Positions 1-10,766 of a stretch of DNA of 64,000 nucleotides are shown piece after piece (position 1 is the stretch's first letter; every line of letters begins with the position of its first letter). The DNA lies in contig CM053806.1 in assembly GCA_028671895.1 (NCBI GenBank), positions 25,245,001-25,309,000 of the forward strand, written 5' to 3'. Under the pieces are notes generated by a model. The model did no database searches. It was not told the origin of the DNA and saw only the letters and a list, made by a program, of their open reading frames with translations. Source of the stretch: Oenanthe sinensis (taxonomy: Eukaryota; Streptophyta; Magnoliopsida; Apiales; Apiaceae). The position numbers were made by a program, and so were the translations under genes.

Positions 1-110
1 TCTACATCATATGGCTGAGTTGAGTCTATCTTTGTCATTTTCCTGATGTACGGAGGAATTTTCTTTGACAGACAGTAGTTTATGATATTTTGTGCAGCAT
101 CCAACTTAGC

Positions 111-860
111 TTAGGATCTGAATCCTTTCGACCTTAGCATCCTTTTAACTTGAATCATGTACTTAACTGTGTAGCCCTTTAATGACTCCTCATTTAACTG
201 CATGATTTGATACAACTTGTTTGAGAAGAATCTTACCTCGTGAGGATCAAATAAGATCTGAGGACTAACAGCTTGTGCGAAGTATCTGAGCCTATCTCTT
301 AGCAGCTCATTCTCTTCTGAACTTCTCTTCACTTTATTCAGTAACGTCCATATCACTGATAAACTTCTTTGTCTGAAAAACTCCAAGGAAATTCTGAATG
401 TACCATTTCTGTGAGTGTAGACTAAAATCTTCTAGTCTTCAAGAATGTGATCCACTAGGATAGTGATATAGTCCACTTCCTCTTTCAGAGCTTTCATGAA
501 GTTATCAATGTTGTCATTTGACTTTTCTAGACGCTCAATTATTGATTTCAGATGCTTGTTTTCAAATGGACCCTTTTGTTGTTTGTCCATTATTTCTCTT
601 GCAGTGTCCCATTTCTTTCCAATCTTGAGTTGTACATCTCTCTTCTTTTCTCTGACTGCAATGGCCCATAGATTCTGTTTTTCTAGGCTTGCTTCTTTTT
701 CAGCCTTTGTTCTTTCCACGACTAGAGCTTTCAGTTTCTCAGTCTTCGCATGACTTGCATTGATGTCTTCTTTTAGTTTCTTCATTGCCTCTTCATAGGC
801 TGGATCAACTTCTTTTTCTTTTGGAAACAAAAATTCTTCATCAAATACAGTTTCTTCCTC
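111..860 (-). pseudogene. Coiled-coil hypothetical protein, one in-frame stop
   Basis: Two open stretches (830-432 and 386-111) lie in the same frame and are separated by a single in-frame TAG at 432-434, so they read as one protein of about 240 residues. The first half is rich in Lys and Glu with heptad-like spacing (AYEEAMKKLKEDI, RTKAEKEASLEKQ) and is predicted by eye to be a coiled coil. The second half (RYFAQAVSPQILFDPHEVRF, then YMIQVKRMLRSKGF) looks globular. The open frame extends upstream of the first Met to about 860, where a TTTTTTAG could be a splice acceptor. I do not recognise the family. It could be the C-terminal part of a third ORF of a Sirevirus-like retrotransposon such as those at 46-64 kb, but that is inference. 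It lies just downstream of, and on the same strand as, the xylosidase pseudogene. Confidence 0.45.
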
Positions 861-912
861 AGCATAACTAAAAAAATAGTAGGGACTTTAGATAGTTTTG
901 AAACATGTTCAA

Positions 913-2340
913 TTAATTGGTGTTGATAACCAAGAAACCAACAAGAACTATTGTTGCATCTGCATTTTTTGCCGCTTCCATAGTTTGATAAATCATGCTT
1001 TCATTCTTATAAATAATATTTCCACACCCTATTATAAGATAATTAACTTTCGCATAGGCTAATAAACCATCGATTGGAGATGTGTATTTACATGAAGTAC
1101 CATCATAATTTTCGATCATGATTTTAGTGGCATTAGCATGTGGACCAACAACTATGATAGTTTTGTGTTTATCAGGATTCAAAGATAAACTATTATTGAC
1201 ATTCTTTAGAAAAACCATTCCCTTTCTAGCTGCTTTAGTTGTCAATTCAATACTTTTCTCACTAAAAATATCATTATTTTCATCGAACCACCCAAGTCTC
1301 ATAAGTACAATGTACAAATATGTAAGTACATTATCTATCACGCTTTGTTTGACTTTCCCTTTACCAACTGCATTACCAGTGTAGTTTTCGTAGTAAAACC
1401 CGCAGTCCAGATCTAAACCTGCATTTAATGCTTGTGCAATAGCATCCTTATGTGTATCATGAAGCCATTGTTCATTTCTAAACATTACTCCAACTGAATT
1501 ATAATTAGAGATTATGTACCCATGATGATTTCACTCCCCTCTAAAAGTATCAGTTAGTAGATTTTGATAAGCACAACCGGGAATTCCATCCATTTTGTTA
1601 AATGAACACATGACACTAGCAACATCACCTTATTTTGCACACATATCAAGTGGTCTTTGAAATGTTTTGCCCATATCTTATTAATGTACCTTAGCATCAA
1701 AAGTTCATCTATTAGTTTCAAGCCAGAGATCAAGATCTTAAGTGGCATAATACTTATAACAATCACCAATTTTAAGAGGTCTCGTATTCAAATCAATGGT
1801 ATTTTCAGTTTCTTCTATATCCTGCAAATCTTTAGCATATATATGTATAACACCATAAATTCTTATAACAAAAGGGTCATCTCTCGATGTTTCTAGAGCT
1901 CGTCCCCATCGAGGATCTTGTACTACATTGATATTGGAACTCCAGAATGTCAACCCCACATGTCCTAAATTGTACATTGCCCTTGCCTCTATCGATACCA
2001 CATCTCCAATGGCTTTCTAGAGAGACTAATTAAAAGAAGCAACAGAGTTAATGAAATTAGGGAAACTTGTAGCTCCAAGAACAATATAATCAAAATAAGT
2101 TACTTTAGAACCTTCTTGTCCAACATTTACAACACCATGCAATACTTCGTACCTCCACTCATATAATGGTAACCCCAATCTTGAAACTCCATAAGCTGTG
2201 TCTCTAAATTATCTCACATTTTCCTTAAGTGTCATCCGATCAATCAAATATTTAACCCTGACTTGATACGACAGAGATGAATGACAATGACATGTTGAAC
2301 TTGGTCATTGGTGTGTGGGATTGCATTGATAAACATAATT
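913..2340 (-). pseudogene. Beta-xylosidase / alpha-L-arabinofuranosidase (GH3) pseudogene
   Basis: Conceptual translation follows plant BXL proteins in order: SLSYQVRVKYLIDRMTLKEN (about 2300-2230), ATSFPNFINSVASFN, then EARAMYNLGHVGLTFWS and NVVQDPRWGRALET (2001-1890), NGIPGCAYQNLL (about 1590-1560), GYIISNYNSVGVMF (about 1520-1480), ALNAGLDLDCG, YLYIVLMRLGWFD and VVGPHANATKIMI (to 913). BXLs are secreted wall enzymes that trim xylose and arabinose side chains. This copy is dead: several stops (TAA after LKENVR, TGA where a Trp is expected before GYII) and frameshifts. The SDCD nucleophile motif reads SNYN, so the catalytic Asp is lost. Homology stops near 913, so the C-terminal half (fibronectin-like domain) is missing. 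The identification rests on recognised family motifs, not on a search. Confidence 0.8.
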
Positions 2341-3027
2341 ATTATCAGGTAATTACCAGTTCTCCTAAAATATGAAGATGTTAGGATACCGACTTATCAG
2401 AATCATATAATATATTCTAACATTTTCCCTACTCGAAAACTCAGTTTTATGGGTCAAAATAGATCACGGGCACCGCCCATCATTGAGGCAATAACAAGAC
2501 TTCCGTGTTCATAATGAATTAGGATAAAATTATCTAATAACTTATTATGAGATTTTATAGTTTGCAAGTAGAATTAAAAAAAAAGGTGCTTAGAAGGGAG
2601 ATGAAATAAGAAACTTCTATAAACGATGTATATGTGACAATGCTTATTGTATCCAGGATAAGCAAATTAGAATCAGTTAAAAGTTTGACGTTATAAACAA
2701 GGTTGACTTAATTATATTGCAACCACCTATATAAATTAGGGGATAGTATTTGTATCATATCTTGCATAATTTTTTGAATGCATAATATAATTTTTTGCAT
2801 GATAAAAAGAATAAACAACATCATCAAGAAACTATCATAATATACACTTTCAATATAGAGAGTAAAATAATTGGTGATATCATTATAATATAAAAGAATT
2901 TGACAATGTCTAGGAAGCTGAGCTCTTCTTGAACTCAAAAGTTGATAGAAGGGAACTACAAGATGTCACATACTCTTACACACACCAATAAGAGTTAAGC
3001 ATATTGCTTATAACATACATATCTTTT

Positions 3028-3052
3028 ACATACATACATACATACATACATA
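3028..3052. repeat. (CATA)n microsatellite
   Basis: About six perfect copies of the tetramer CATA/TACA, flanked by degenerate TATA sequence. Confidence 0.9.
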
Positions 3053-3160
3053 TATTTACACTACAATATTATACAATGCGTAGTGTAAGAAATATGATTT
3101 AACTCCAAAAGAACACAATGAAAAATCAAAGATGCAAACAATTTGGATAGTGTAGATAAC

Positions 3161-3232
3161 ACATACCAGATTTAACAAAAGCCACAATAGCAGTAAAAAC
3201 CAATGAGAGTCGATGACGATTCTTCTTCTCAT
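3161..3232 (-). other. Candidate signal-peptide exon upstream of the xylosidase pseudogene
   Basis: On the minus strand an ATG at 3232 opens MRRR..., with the hydrophobic run WFLLLLWLLLNL after a basic start, and runs into GTATGT at 3166-3161, a good plant splice donor. It lies about 0.9 kb upstream of the xylosidase homology on the same strand. A secreted BXL would need such an exon, so this may be its relic. No matching acceptor was proven. Confidence 0.3.
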
Positions 3233-4219
3233 TTTCTCTCCACCTTTAATCTCTTTTTCAACCCTTTATATCATTCCTCTACCATTCTCCATCCTTCTTT
3301 CTTCCTCTCTCTTTTTTTGGTTGATGTTTTTTCCCTCTTTTCTCTTTTGGTGGGTCGGTCCCTTTTGTTGGATAACCCACTATTCGACGACTGCTTGGAA
3401 GCTTCTTTGTCTTTAAATATTATTATCTTAGGCCAGAGTGGATCTCTAAGTGACCCCTTAGACTAGAAATTTAATTAAGGGGTAAATGGTTGTAAGATAA
3501 TCACTAGATATATAAGAATTAAAGAAATCTTCTGTGAGTCATGATATGATTTCATTCTATCTAGAAAATTCTCTATACAAGTCTATTGGTATGGTTTCCA
3601 TTAAAGCTCCTAGGGCTTTTCTAAATAATGCTAGTTTATATTGAACAATTATTGTTTAGGATGTTGTGTTTCAGATGTTTCTCTTACTTTTGGTGAAGTT
3701 TCAAACTATGTCATTAACAAATATTAAAGTATTGGGCTATGTAGAATCGATGCACACTTTCTTGGGGTACCATATCTTATTGGTTGATACTCGTGATATC
3801 CTAAGTAGAGTTTTGAAATATAGCTATCTTATTTGAATTCAATTACTTAATGTTAAAGGATTCTATTACATAAGTAGTGATATTGGCAAAGACCCTGATT
3901 TTGGACAAGGAATCCTGACATTAAAGATCTGATGAATGCTTCTACTGTATTGATTGAAGTTGGATTTCTCTATTTTAAGCCCTCAACCATACAATATTTC
4001 TCTATATGAGGACATTGTATTCTCTATTTAACTAATTTTTTTGTTTTTTAATCTATCTGAGGATAGTACTTGCATAATATGTTTCTCCTTTGACCATAAA
4101 AATAAGAATTACACAGAACTTAAGAATTTGTTTATCCATGTTCAGCACACTCTTAAAGATTTTACAGTGGAGAAAGTGAAGTGATGATCAAGGAGGGGTA
4201 AAAGCAGGAAAATGTATCC

Positions 4220-4690
4220 ATGACAAAGACAAAATTGTGTTGTGAATATGGTTGTAAAGCACCTAAAAGAAGGAAGGCGAAGTATAGAAAGTTGGTATTA
4301 GAAGAACTGAGGCAAGCTATTGTAAACTGTATCCAGGCTAAGGAATATGACACAAAAAATATGCATGACTAGCAAAAGAAAGACTACAGTAGTTCAGGAA
4401 GCTAAAAATTCCATGAAGAACATTATGAAAGTTACAGAATGACAGTGCATGACAAGAAAAAGAAAGACATTGTGAATATGATTGTAAAGCACCTAAAAGA
4501 AGGAAGGCGAAGTATAGAAAGGTTGTATAGAAAGAACTGAGGCAAGCTATTGTAAGCTATATCCAGGCTAAGAAATAGAACACAAAAAACATGCATGACC
4601 GGCAAAAGAAAGACTACAGTATTGCAGGAAGCTAAAGATTCCATGAAGCACATTATGATAGTTACACAGGGATATTGCATGAAGACTATT
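4220..4690. repeat. Tandem duplication, 2 x about 230 bp
   Basis: TGTGAATATG at 4241 and 4471 (period 230) begin two long near-copies sharing TTGTAAAGCACCTAAAAGAA, GAGGCAAGCTATTGTAA, TATCCAGGCTAAG and GCAAAAGAAAGACTACAGTA. Reading frames through the copies (for example GKRKTTVLQEAKDSMKHIM from 4601) resemble decayed coding sequence, but both copies carry stops and I cannot name the protein. Confidence 0.8.
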
Positions 4691-5205
4691 ACAGATGGTT
4701 GGGCCATTAATCAAGAGAAGAAAATATCCATTGATGGTGCTGAGAGACAAAGCAATGTTTGGGCTCAAGAATCTAAAACTATATACAGAGGCGCTTGACA
4801 ACCATCCAACAAAGAATATTGGTATATGATGTTATGAAACTTGCTAGAGGTGTGTACAGGTCAAATCTGCAGTTTTCGGTAGATGGTGAGGTTGTTGTTG
4901 CTGGTGGAGCAAATGATGAAGTTACAGCTGGTAATGCTATGTATGATGATGATCCAATGATGAACTATAATTGCCCAGCTAGAGAGGGCATTACCAAGAA
5001 CTTGCTAACTTGATATGAAGTGTTAGGTGTTTGTCTTGGTAGTTAAATAGATCTTGAGTTTTTCAATGTCTATTCTATTCATTTTAAGAACCAAGAGCTT
5101 TGCTCTCTTATGCCTTGTAACAAGACTTTTACTAAGTTATGGAGTCGGGGTAGTTCCACCAGGAGCTACCACTTTAATCCTTCTATATACAATATTAAAT
5201 TTAGC
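4691..5205 (+). other. Possible decayed coding sequence, unidentified
   Basis: Open frames 4595-4798 and 4795-5013 overlap in different frames after the 230-bp duplication. The second includes an Asp-rich tail (MYDDDPMMNYNCPARE). Composition is more coding-like than the flanks (GGTGAGGTTGTTGTTGCTGG), but I recognise no family. A dead gene fragment is the most I can say. Confidence 0.25.
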
Positions 5206-5207
5206 TA

Positions 5208-5463
5208 CTCCCTCGGTCCCAATTCAAGTGACTTGTTTGACTTATTGTGGTCAATTTAACTAAATGTTGACCAAAATTTAGAAATTATTCTTTAATGATT
5301 TTTGAAAAATAAAATTTATATTTTAATGTAGATTAAATTTATTTTTTAGTAATATACTCTTTCTAATTTTTTCTAATTATATAATATATGTAATTTTCAT
5401 TTAAAATTTAATAAATTTGACCTCAAAAAGTTAAACAAAACATTTGAATTTGGACCGAGGAAA
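5208..5463. mobile_element. Stowaway-like MITE (Tc1/mariner type)
   Basis: CTCCCTCGGTCCCAATTCA at the left end and its inverted counterpart TGAATTTGGACCGAGG at the right end, flanked by TA on each side (5206-5207; 5464-5465). The interior is AT-rich. CTCCCTCYGTCCC ends and TA duplication are the Stowaway hallmark; about 256 bp fits. The right terminus has drifted (AAA for GAG). Mobilised in trans by a mariner-like transposase not present here. Confidence 0.85.
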
Positions 5464-5465
5464 TA

Positions 5466-5837
5466 AAAAAAGTATAGTAGTCATTTACTGAAAAGTTCAA
5501 ACTTTACGCTTCCGAAACTTTTATCTCGAAATATCATCAAAAACTCCTGGGGTAAGTTCTATATGCCAACAAAATTAAATTTTAAATGACTCGTGCATAT
5601 ATCAACAAAAATATTAAATAAATGTATGTGTATGTATATAGGTAAAAATTATATAGAGTACTATTAAATGAAGTATTAATTGAAGACCTGTATGTCATGC
5701 AGTATGTTATGCTTATATATAATATATTGTAAAACTATTCGAGACCAAAATGGAGGACATGTATATATAGACCATGAAGACCGAATCACGTTCATTTCAG
5801 TCTAATATGATGGTTGTTATTTGTTTTGACTTTTAAT
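5466..5837. other. Intergenic spacer between two MITEs
   Basis: AT-rich, no coding signal or recognised element. Confidence 0.5.
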
Positions 5838-5839
5838 TA

Positions 5840-6098
5840 CTCCCTCCGTCCTAAATTAACCGTCTTGTTTGACCTTTTTATAGTCAATTTGACTAAATTT
5901 TAACTAAGAATTAAAAATTATTCTTTTATGGTTTCAAAAAAATTGAAAAACACATTTAAAAATAAATTAAATATATTTTACGATGATATACTTTTTATAA
6001 AAATTTTCAATTATATATTATATATAATATTCGGTAAAACTTTGGTCAGTTTGAACACAGAAAAGTCAAACAAGACAGTTAATTTGGGACGGAGGGAG
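5840..6098. mobile_element. Stowaway-like MITE (Tc1/mariner type)
   Basis: Well-kept inverted ends: CTCCCTCCGTCCTAAATTAA at 5840 against TTAATTTGGGACGGAGGGAG ending at 6098, with TA target duplications at 5838-5839 and 6099-6100. Length is 259 bp. It shares the sub-terminal GTCAAACAAG/CTTGTTTGAC motif with the copy at 5208, so both are one family; the ends here are less eroded, so it is probably younger. Confidence 0.92.
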
Positions 6099-6189
6099 TA
6101 GTTTTTATTAACTGAGAGCTATATGTGTCTTATCGTTCAATATATATACGCGCGGATATATTTCTTCTCGTTCAATATATATCTTTATA

Positions 6190-7746
6190 GGGTGCTACTC
6201 TACTCTACTAGAAACTAAATTAAAATAAAAATTAGAAACCAACTAATTTAAATATGTATAAATATATAGACATAAAGTATATCATTCACATGATCACAAC
6301 TATTCTTCGACCACCTTCAACTATTATTAATTATCACTTCCTCTGACCATCAGATAACACCACTAATAATTGTCAATTTCAACAACTTTTTCAATCTCAT
6401 TATATAATCTCTATATTTTTTTACTTTATCAAATCTATTCTCCCCTAATCACCCCATATAACGACCATCAATTTTTGGAAAAAATCATTATATTTAAAAT
6501 TTAAATCTGATATATTAAAATAAGTTACTAGATCTACAATTTTAATCACTAATTTTTATTATATAAATCACCAATTTATATTATAGAAATCACTAAATTA
6601 TATTATTAAAATTATCAAATACAAAATGTATATTTCTTTCTCTTTTTCCACCGCTAATATTAACCATCACATTTGATAATTGAAGTTGTTGCGCGATTAC
6701 AATCAGTAACATAATAGATCAAATCGATAATAGTGTGGATCGGGATGATGATGATAAACATATACATATAATATATAAAATATGAGGATCTCTGAGATGA
6801 ATGTTCAAAGAACAATCGGAGAAGAAGAAATAATATATATGTATGTATATATACAGGTGGATGCTTGAAGGTAGAGAGTGAATTAAAGTCGTGGAATGAT
6901 CTGAATTAGATAGTAATTCATACTGTTAGTGATAGTGATAGTGAGAGAGTGATGTATATCTATACATACATCTTACGGCACAAGATGGAGAGACCAATAA
7001 TAAAAACAAGAGTAAATTATAAAGTGGTGGCTAGATTTTACATTCATTTTCAAAAAAGTTGTTAGACTTTCAATTTTGTAAAATGGTGACCAAATTTACA
7101 TTTTTCCTTTAAAAAAGGTGGCTGGAGGCGAATTATTATTACGGATATAATCAATTATATGGTGATACATATTAATTTGGAAATTTTTTAGGACAATTTT
7201 TGGGGTCTTTAGTATTTTTTCCTATTTTATCCCTACCAAAAAGCTGAAAATCGTCTCCAGTCACCTTTTTTAAAGTAAAAAGGCAAATCTGGTCATACTT
7301 TCAATTTTGCAAAATGGTGTCTGGAGGTGAATTATTATTATTATTACAAATATAATCAATCATACGGTGACACATATTAATTTAGGGATTTTTTTGGATA
7401 ATTTTTACATTCTCTAGCATTTGTTCCCATTTAACCCCTGCCAAAAAGATGAAAATCGCCTCTAACCACCTTTTTGAAAGGAAAAAGGCAAATCTGACCA
7501 CCATTTTACAAAATTGAATGTCTGACCATTTTTTTGAAAATGTGTGTAAAGTTCAACCACCACTTTACAATTTACTCTAGAAACAATAGGAAGGAGGAGG
7601 GAGGTCTTTTGGGTGGGTGAAAATGATGAGGAGAGAATTGTAATAATTAATATGTGGTCCAGATTTTTTCATATTTTAAAATATTAATGGTTGAGATTGG
7701 TTTCTAGTTTTTATTTTGATAATGGTTTCTATTTGAGCAAAGGCCT
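6190..7746. mobile_element. Non-autonomous MULE-like element with 9-bp TSD
   Basis: Exact 9-bp direct repeat ATCTTTATA at 6181-6189 and 7747-7755 flanks the element. The ends are imperfect inverted repeats: TAGAAACTAAATTAAAATAA on the left against TAGAAACCATTATCAAAATA read inward from the right, each followed by TAGAAACCAA. A 9-bp TSD with long, loose TIRs points to the Mutator superfamily. No transposase is present. The interior holds AATCACTAA-type motifs (about 6545-6600) that recur at 24.7-25.3 kb, and a second element is nested at 7010-7577. Confidence 0.75.
7010..7577. mobile_element. Inverted-repeat MITE with internal duplication, nested in the MULE
   Basis: Terminal inverted repeat of nearly 60 bp: GAGTAAATTATAAAGTGGTGG at 7010 (first bases) against CCACCACTTTACAATTTACTC ending at 7577, followed inward by CATTTTCAAAAAA on both sides. 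The interior is a direct duplication of about 197 bp: GGCTGGAGGCGAATTATTATT near 7121 and GTCTGGAGGTGAATTATTATT near 7318. AAACAA occurs on both sides (7004-7009; 7581-7586) but is not flush with the right end, so the TSD is unsettled. No coding capacity. Confidence 0.7.
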
Positions 7747-7755
7747 ATCTTTATA

Positions 7756-8331
7756 TATATGTGCAAGATATAAGGTAATAATAGTTACACCATACACCGT
7801 AATTGTCAGTGTCCTGCACTCTAAAAATCAAGTTCAGGTATGGCTAATACTTAATTAAACATTTGATCTCCAGCTAAACAGAGATCATGTAAATTCTGAT
7901 GCAGCTGCCCTTGGGTACGTACTTTAAGTTTCCCTACAATTCTCAAAACCAAATAAGAGGTTATATAAATGAAAGACAGATGGTTAACAATTGTAAGTAG
8001 TCCGTAAATAAGACCTTGGCTGTGTCTCTGCCAATAAATACCCAGCAAGAAAACACTGTCTGCCTATTCTTGATTACAGATTTTTTTTTATATATAAATC
8101 AGTCCACGGGGTTAGTGTTTTTTTTTTTTGCAGAATTATGTTTCGATAAAAAAAACAAGAAAAACACTCATTCAGTCATCCATTTATGCAAGTAGATAAA
8201 AAATGGGCACTTATTATGAAATTACTTTAACAGTATTGCAGATCCAGTAAATTAAAAATTTGTACCGAATTTACAAAACTGGATTATAAACCTACTGATT
8301 AAGAACTGCAAGTTAATTTCATCTCTAAGTA
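7756..8331. other. Spacer and 3' flank of the minus-strand SAUR
   Basis: No gene or element recognised; T- and A-tracts near 8080-8155. The SAUR 3' UTR should lie in the part nearest 8331. Confidence 0.4.
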
Positions 8332-8655
8332 TTAATGGTTATTGAGAACTGTGGTAACATTCAAGAAAGCATCTATGCTGCAAGGGATCGTAAGACCGCC
8401 CGTCGGATGATCATACCCGAATTCTTCCTCGGCTTTCTTCAGTAATTCTTGAAACAGAGGGTGCTTCAAGAAGGATATAGGAATCACTAACCTATGCCTA
8501 TATGTTTCTCCAACATAAATTGCAAAGTGGCCTTTCGGAACATCTGTTGTTGTATTTGTCGCATGATCATTCGAACATGAATGCTGCTTATTTAGAGACC
8601 TTTTGTGCAGAGTTTTCTTCCTTTGCTGAATTATTGCAGGAAAACGAATCCCCAT
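8332..8655 (-). CDS. SAUR: SAUR family auxin-induced protein
   Basis: Intact intronless ORF of 107 residues, typical of small auxin up RNA proteins. The N-terminal 38 residues are variable and basic (MGIRFPAIIQQRKK...). The conserved SAUR core then follows: VPKGHFAIYVGE (about 39-50), RLVIPISFLKHPLFQELLKK (55-74), EEEFGYDHPTGGLTIPC (about 76-92). SAURs of this clade (SAUR21/ARG7-like) inhibit PP2C-D phosphatases at the plasma membrane, which activates the proton pump and drives acid growth. The start is the first ATG of the frame and lies about 97 bp downstream of a TATA box. The paralogue number cannot be given. A second SAUR 4 kb away on the other strand suggests a small local cluster now split by transposons. 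Confidence 0.95.
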   Translation of the reverse strand: MGIRFPAIIQQRKKTLHKRSLNKQHSCSNDHATNTTTDVPKGHFAIYVGETYRHRLVIPISFLKHPLFQELLKKAEEEFGYDHPTGGLTIPCSIDAFLNVTTVLNNH

Positions 8656-8751
8656 GAAGTTTTTCTTGATATAAATCGTTCAATGTTTGTGAATAAGATT
8701 GATTTTTTTTAAAACACGATTGAAGTTGTGAGATGTTTACCGAAATGTGTG

Positions 8752-8764
8752 TTTATATATATAT
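8752..8764 (-). promoter_or_regulatory. TATA box of the minus-strand SAUR
   Basis: Minus-strand TATATATATAAA about 97 bp upstream of the ATG at 8655, giving room for a short 5' UTR. No clear TGTCTC auxin element was seen close by. Confidence 0.6.
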
Positions 8765-9975
8765 AAGTTATGGTGGACTGTGAAGCATCGATCTGTTGAG
8801 CGAACGTGATATTTTTATTGCCCATGACTTTTCTAACGTGTATGTAGGACCAAAGTATAACCTGACAAGCACATAGCTTTCTCCGTGAATCATTGTATCC
8901 AAAGCTCGTCACAATCTTCAACTTGCACACGAGGGGTTTTTGTTAACATCCGCTATCTGATAGCCGATGGAACCTAAAAGATGTATCTAGATCGATCTGC
9001 ATGAATAAATACAACCTTCTACAAATTATAACTGCAGTTTAACGTATTAAAATCTGTATTAATTTGTGCAGTTGAATGTTTCGAAAACTTCTGTTCGTTA
9101 ATTTAATGGTTAAAATTAACTTATGTAAATTTTCCATATTCACCACAGTTATATAGTTACTTGTTGCTGAGATTTTGTTGAATTGTCGACGACTCCTTAA
9201 GATAGAGGCCGGTCACGGGTATGTTAAGTACTGAACCTGTATAAAAGTTAGAAAGAAGCTTAGCAAAAATCTTTTGATGCAAAACTCAATATATAACGTG
9301 GAAGATTTAAAACCTAAGAAAGGTTGAGCATGCATCAATTCTGCGGATTCTACCCAGAGCTGATTGTTTGGCACAACTTGCTTGGATCATATATCTAGCA
9401 CACGGTTTAAATTCGACAAAGATAATACTGTATATACTAGAGCATTCCAATCATCAATGAGCAACTAATTGTAATTTTAGTGTCCAACTGATCACTTCCT
9501 TACATAATCCTTTTTATATAAATGTTCTTCTAAATAAAAATGTGATCAAGTTTTCTATAATTGATTTTAGATTTAATCACATTGTATAAATCTACTATAA
9601 TAAATTAACGCAAGTCGAAATTAAAACCGCCATGTTTAAAGAATCACAAACTACGTAGAAATTTAATGATTATGATACTGAATTCAGATTTCGATAGATT
9701 CCTCGAAAGATTGTTCCAAAGAACATTTACATATCAACCAACATAACAAAATCAATGGCAATTGAGTGTAACTTCAGCATTCAATTGAGTAAATATATAA
9801 CAGCACACAGATTTGATTTCTGACAGGAAGATAGATACACTTGGGCATGTGCAGTAGCAAGAGAATGGTATTAATAAACTGGCTGGATAGGTATGGGCCT
9901 GAGCATGAATTCTGATGTATACTTGGATCTAGCAGTAGTTGATGGCCGTTAATGAGAACATTCACGATCAATCAT

Positions 9976-10005
9976 CGCACGCTCGCACGCACGCACGCAC
10001 ACACA
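9976..10005. repeat. (CGCA)n / (CA)n microsatellite
   Basis: About six CGCA-type units passing into ACACAC; one unit is interrupted (GCTCGCAC). Confidence 0.85.
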
Positions 10006-10533
10006 TTATAATACGAATACATATATCACTTGAGCTAGAGAACCTCAAAGAATATGGTTTAGTACATTTTTCAATTCTTTGAACCCTGCATTAAATTTCG
10101 TTTCAGTTACAGTATAAACACCAAAGTGAGTACTAAAATATAAGTTGTATCTAAACAAAACCAGGGGCTATCCGCTAGCAGTAGCATTCAAGTTGCGCAT
10201 GTGAAGGTCATGGGCAATCTCAGAAATAATGCAATAGCGAAGTTGCGCTTGTTAGAGATGATTGTCCAATCAAGATAATGTAGGGCTCACGTTAGGCAAT
10301 TTGTGGTATAATATGAATCAATATCAAGCTATTGCTTTCCATCATCTGATATTCTAACTTGAAATTTTCTTAAAGTAAGGTTCCAAATCCGATCCTGCAT
10401 ATTTTGCAGTGATCATGCAGTTGTGTTCTTGCTCACTACCATTCACACTTGCTTCAGTTTGTTCTATTTCGTCATTATATTTAGATGGTACTGTTACACT
10501 GGCCAACTTAATTAAAGTAATTTCTTCGTAATC

Positions 10534-10569
10534 TGATCCTGATAGACTGAGTGATCCTGATAGACTGAG
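10534..10569. repeat. 18-bp perfect tandem duplication
   Basis: TGATCCTGATAGACTGAG occurs twice head to tail. Confidence 0.9.
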
Positions 10570-10766
10570 AGTATGTCCTCTGATATATATGAAAATTAGT
10601 AGTTTTAATTTTCTAAAAATTTTATCGTTATAATTTTAAAATACGTTAATATGATTGTACATTACAACTTCAATGAAAAAAAGGCCTTAAATTTAATCTC
10701 AGGAAAATAGCAGATGTTAGAATGTTTTCTAATATTAAAATATATGTTTTGGTATTTTTATAGAAT

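Larger units (their letters stand above)
2341..4219. other. Non-coding stretch, upstream of the xylosidase relic
   Basis: AT-rich sequence without a recognisable gene, apart from the candidate signal-peptide exon at 3161-3232 and a CATA microsatellite near 3030. The longest open frame (plus strand 3203-3466, Phe/Leu/Ser-rich) runs antisense to the purine-rich stretch after that exon. It has no domain I recognise and I do not call it. Confidence 0.5.
8931..10766. other. Intergenic region between the SAUR genes
   Basis: No gene recognised. Short frames such as 9774-9971 (minus) lack any family signature. Contains the CACG microsatellite at 9976 and an 18-bp direct repeat at 10534. Confidence 0.5.

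Noticed and set aside
3203..3466. Plus-strand Phe/Leu/Ser-rich ORF
   Set aside because: Pyrimidine-rich low-complexity translation antisense to purine-rich sequence; no domain and no coding signature.
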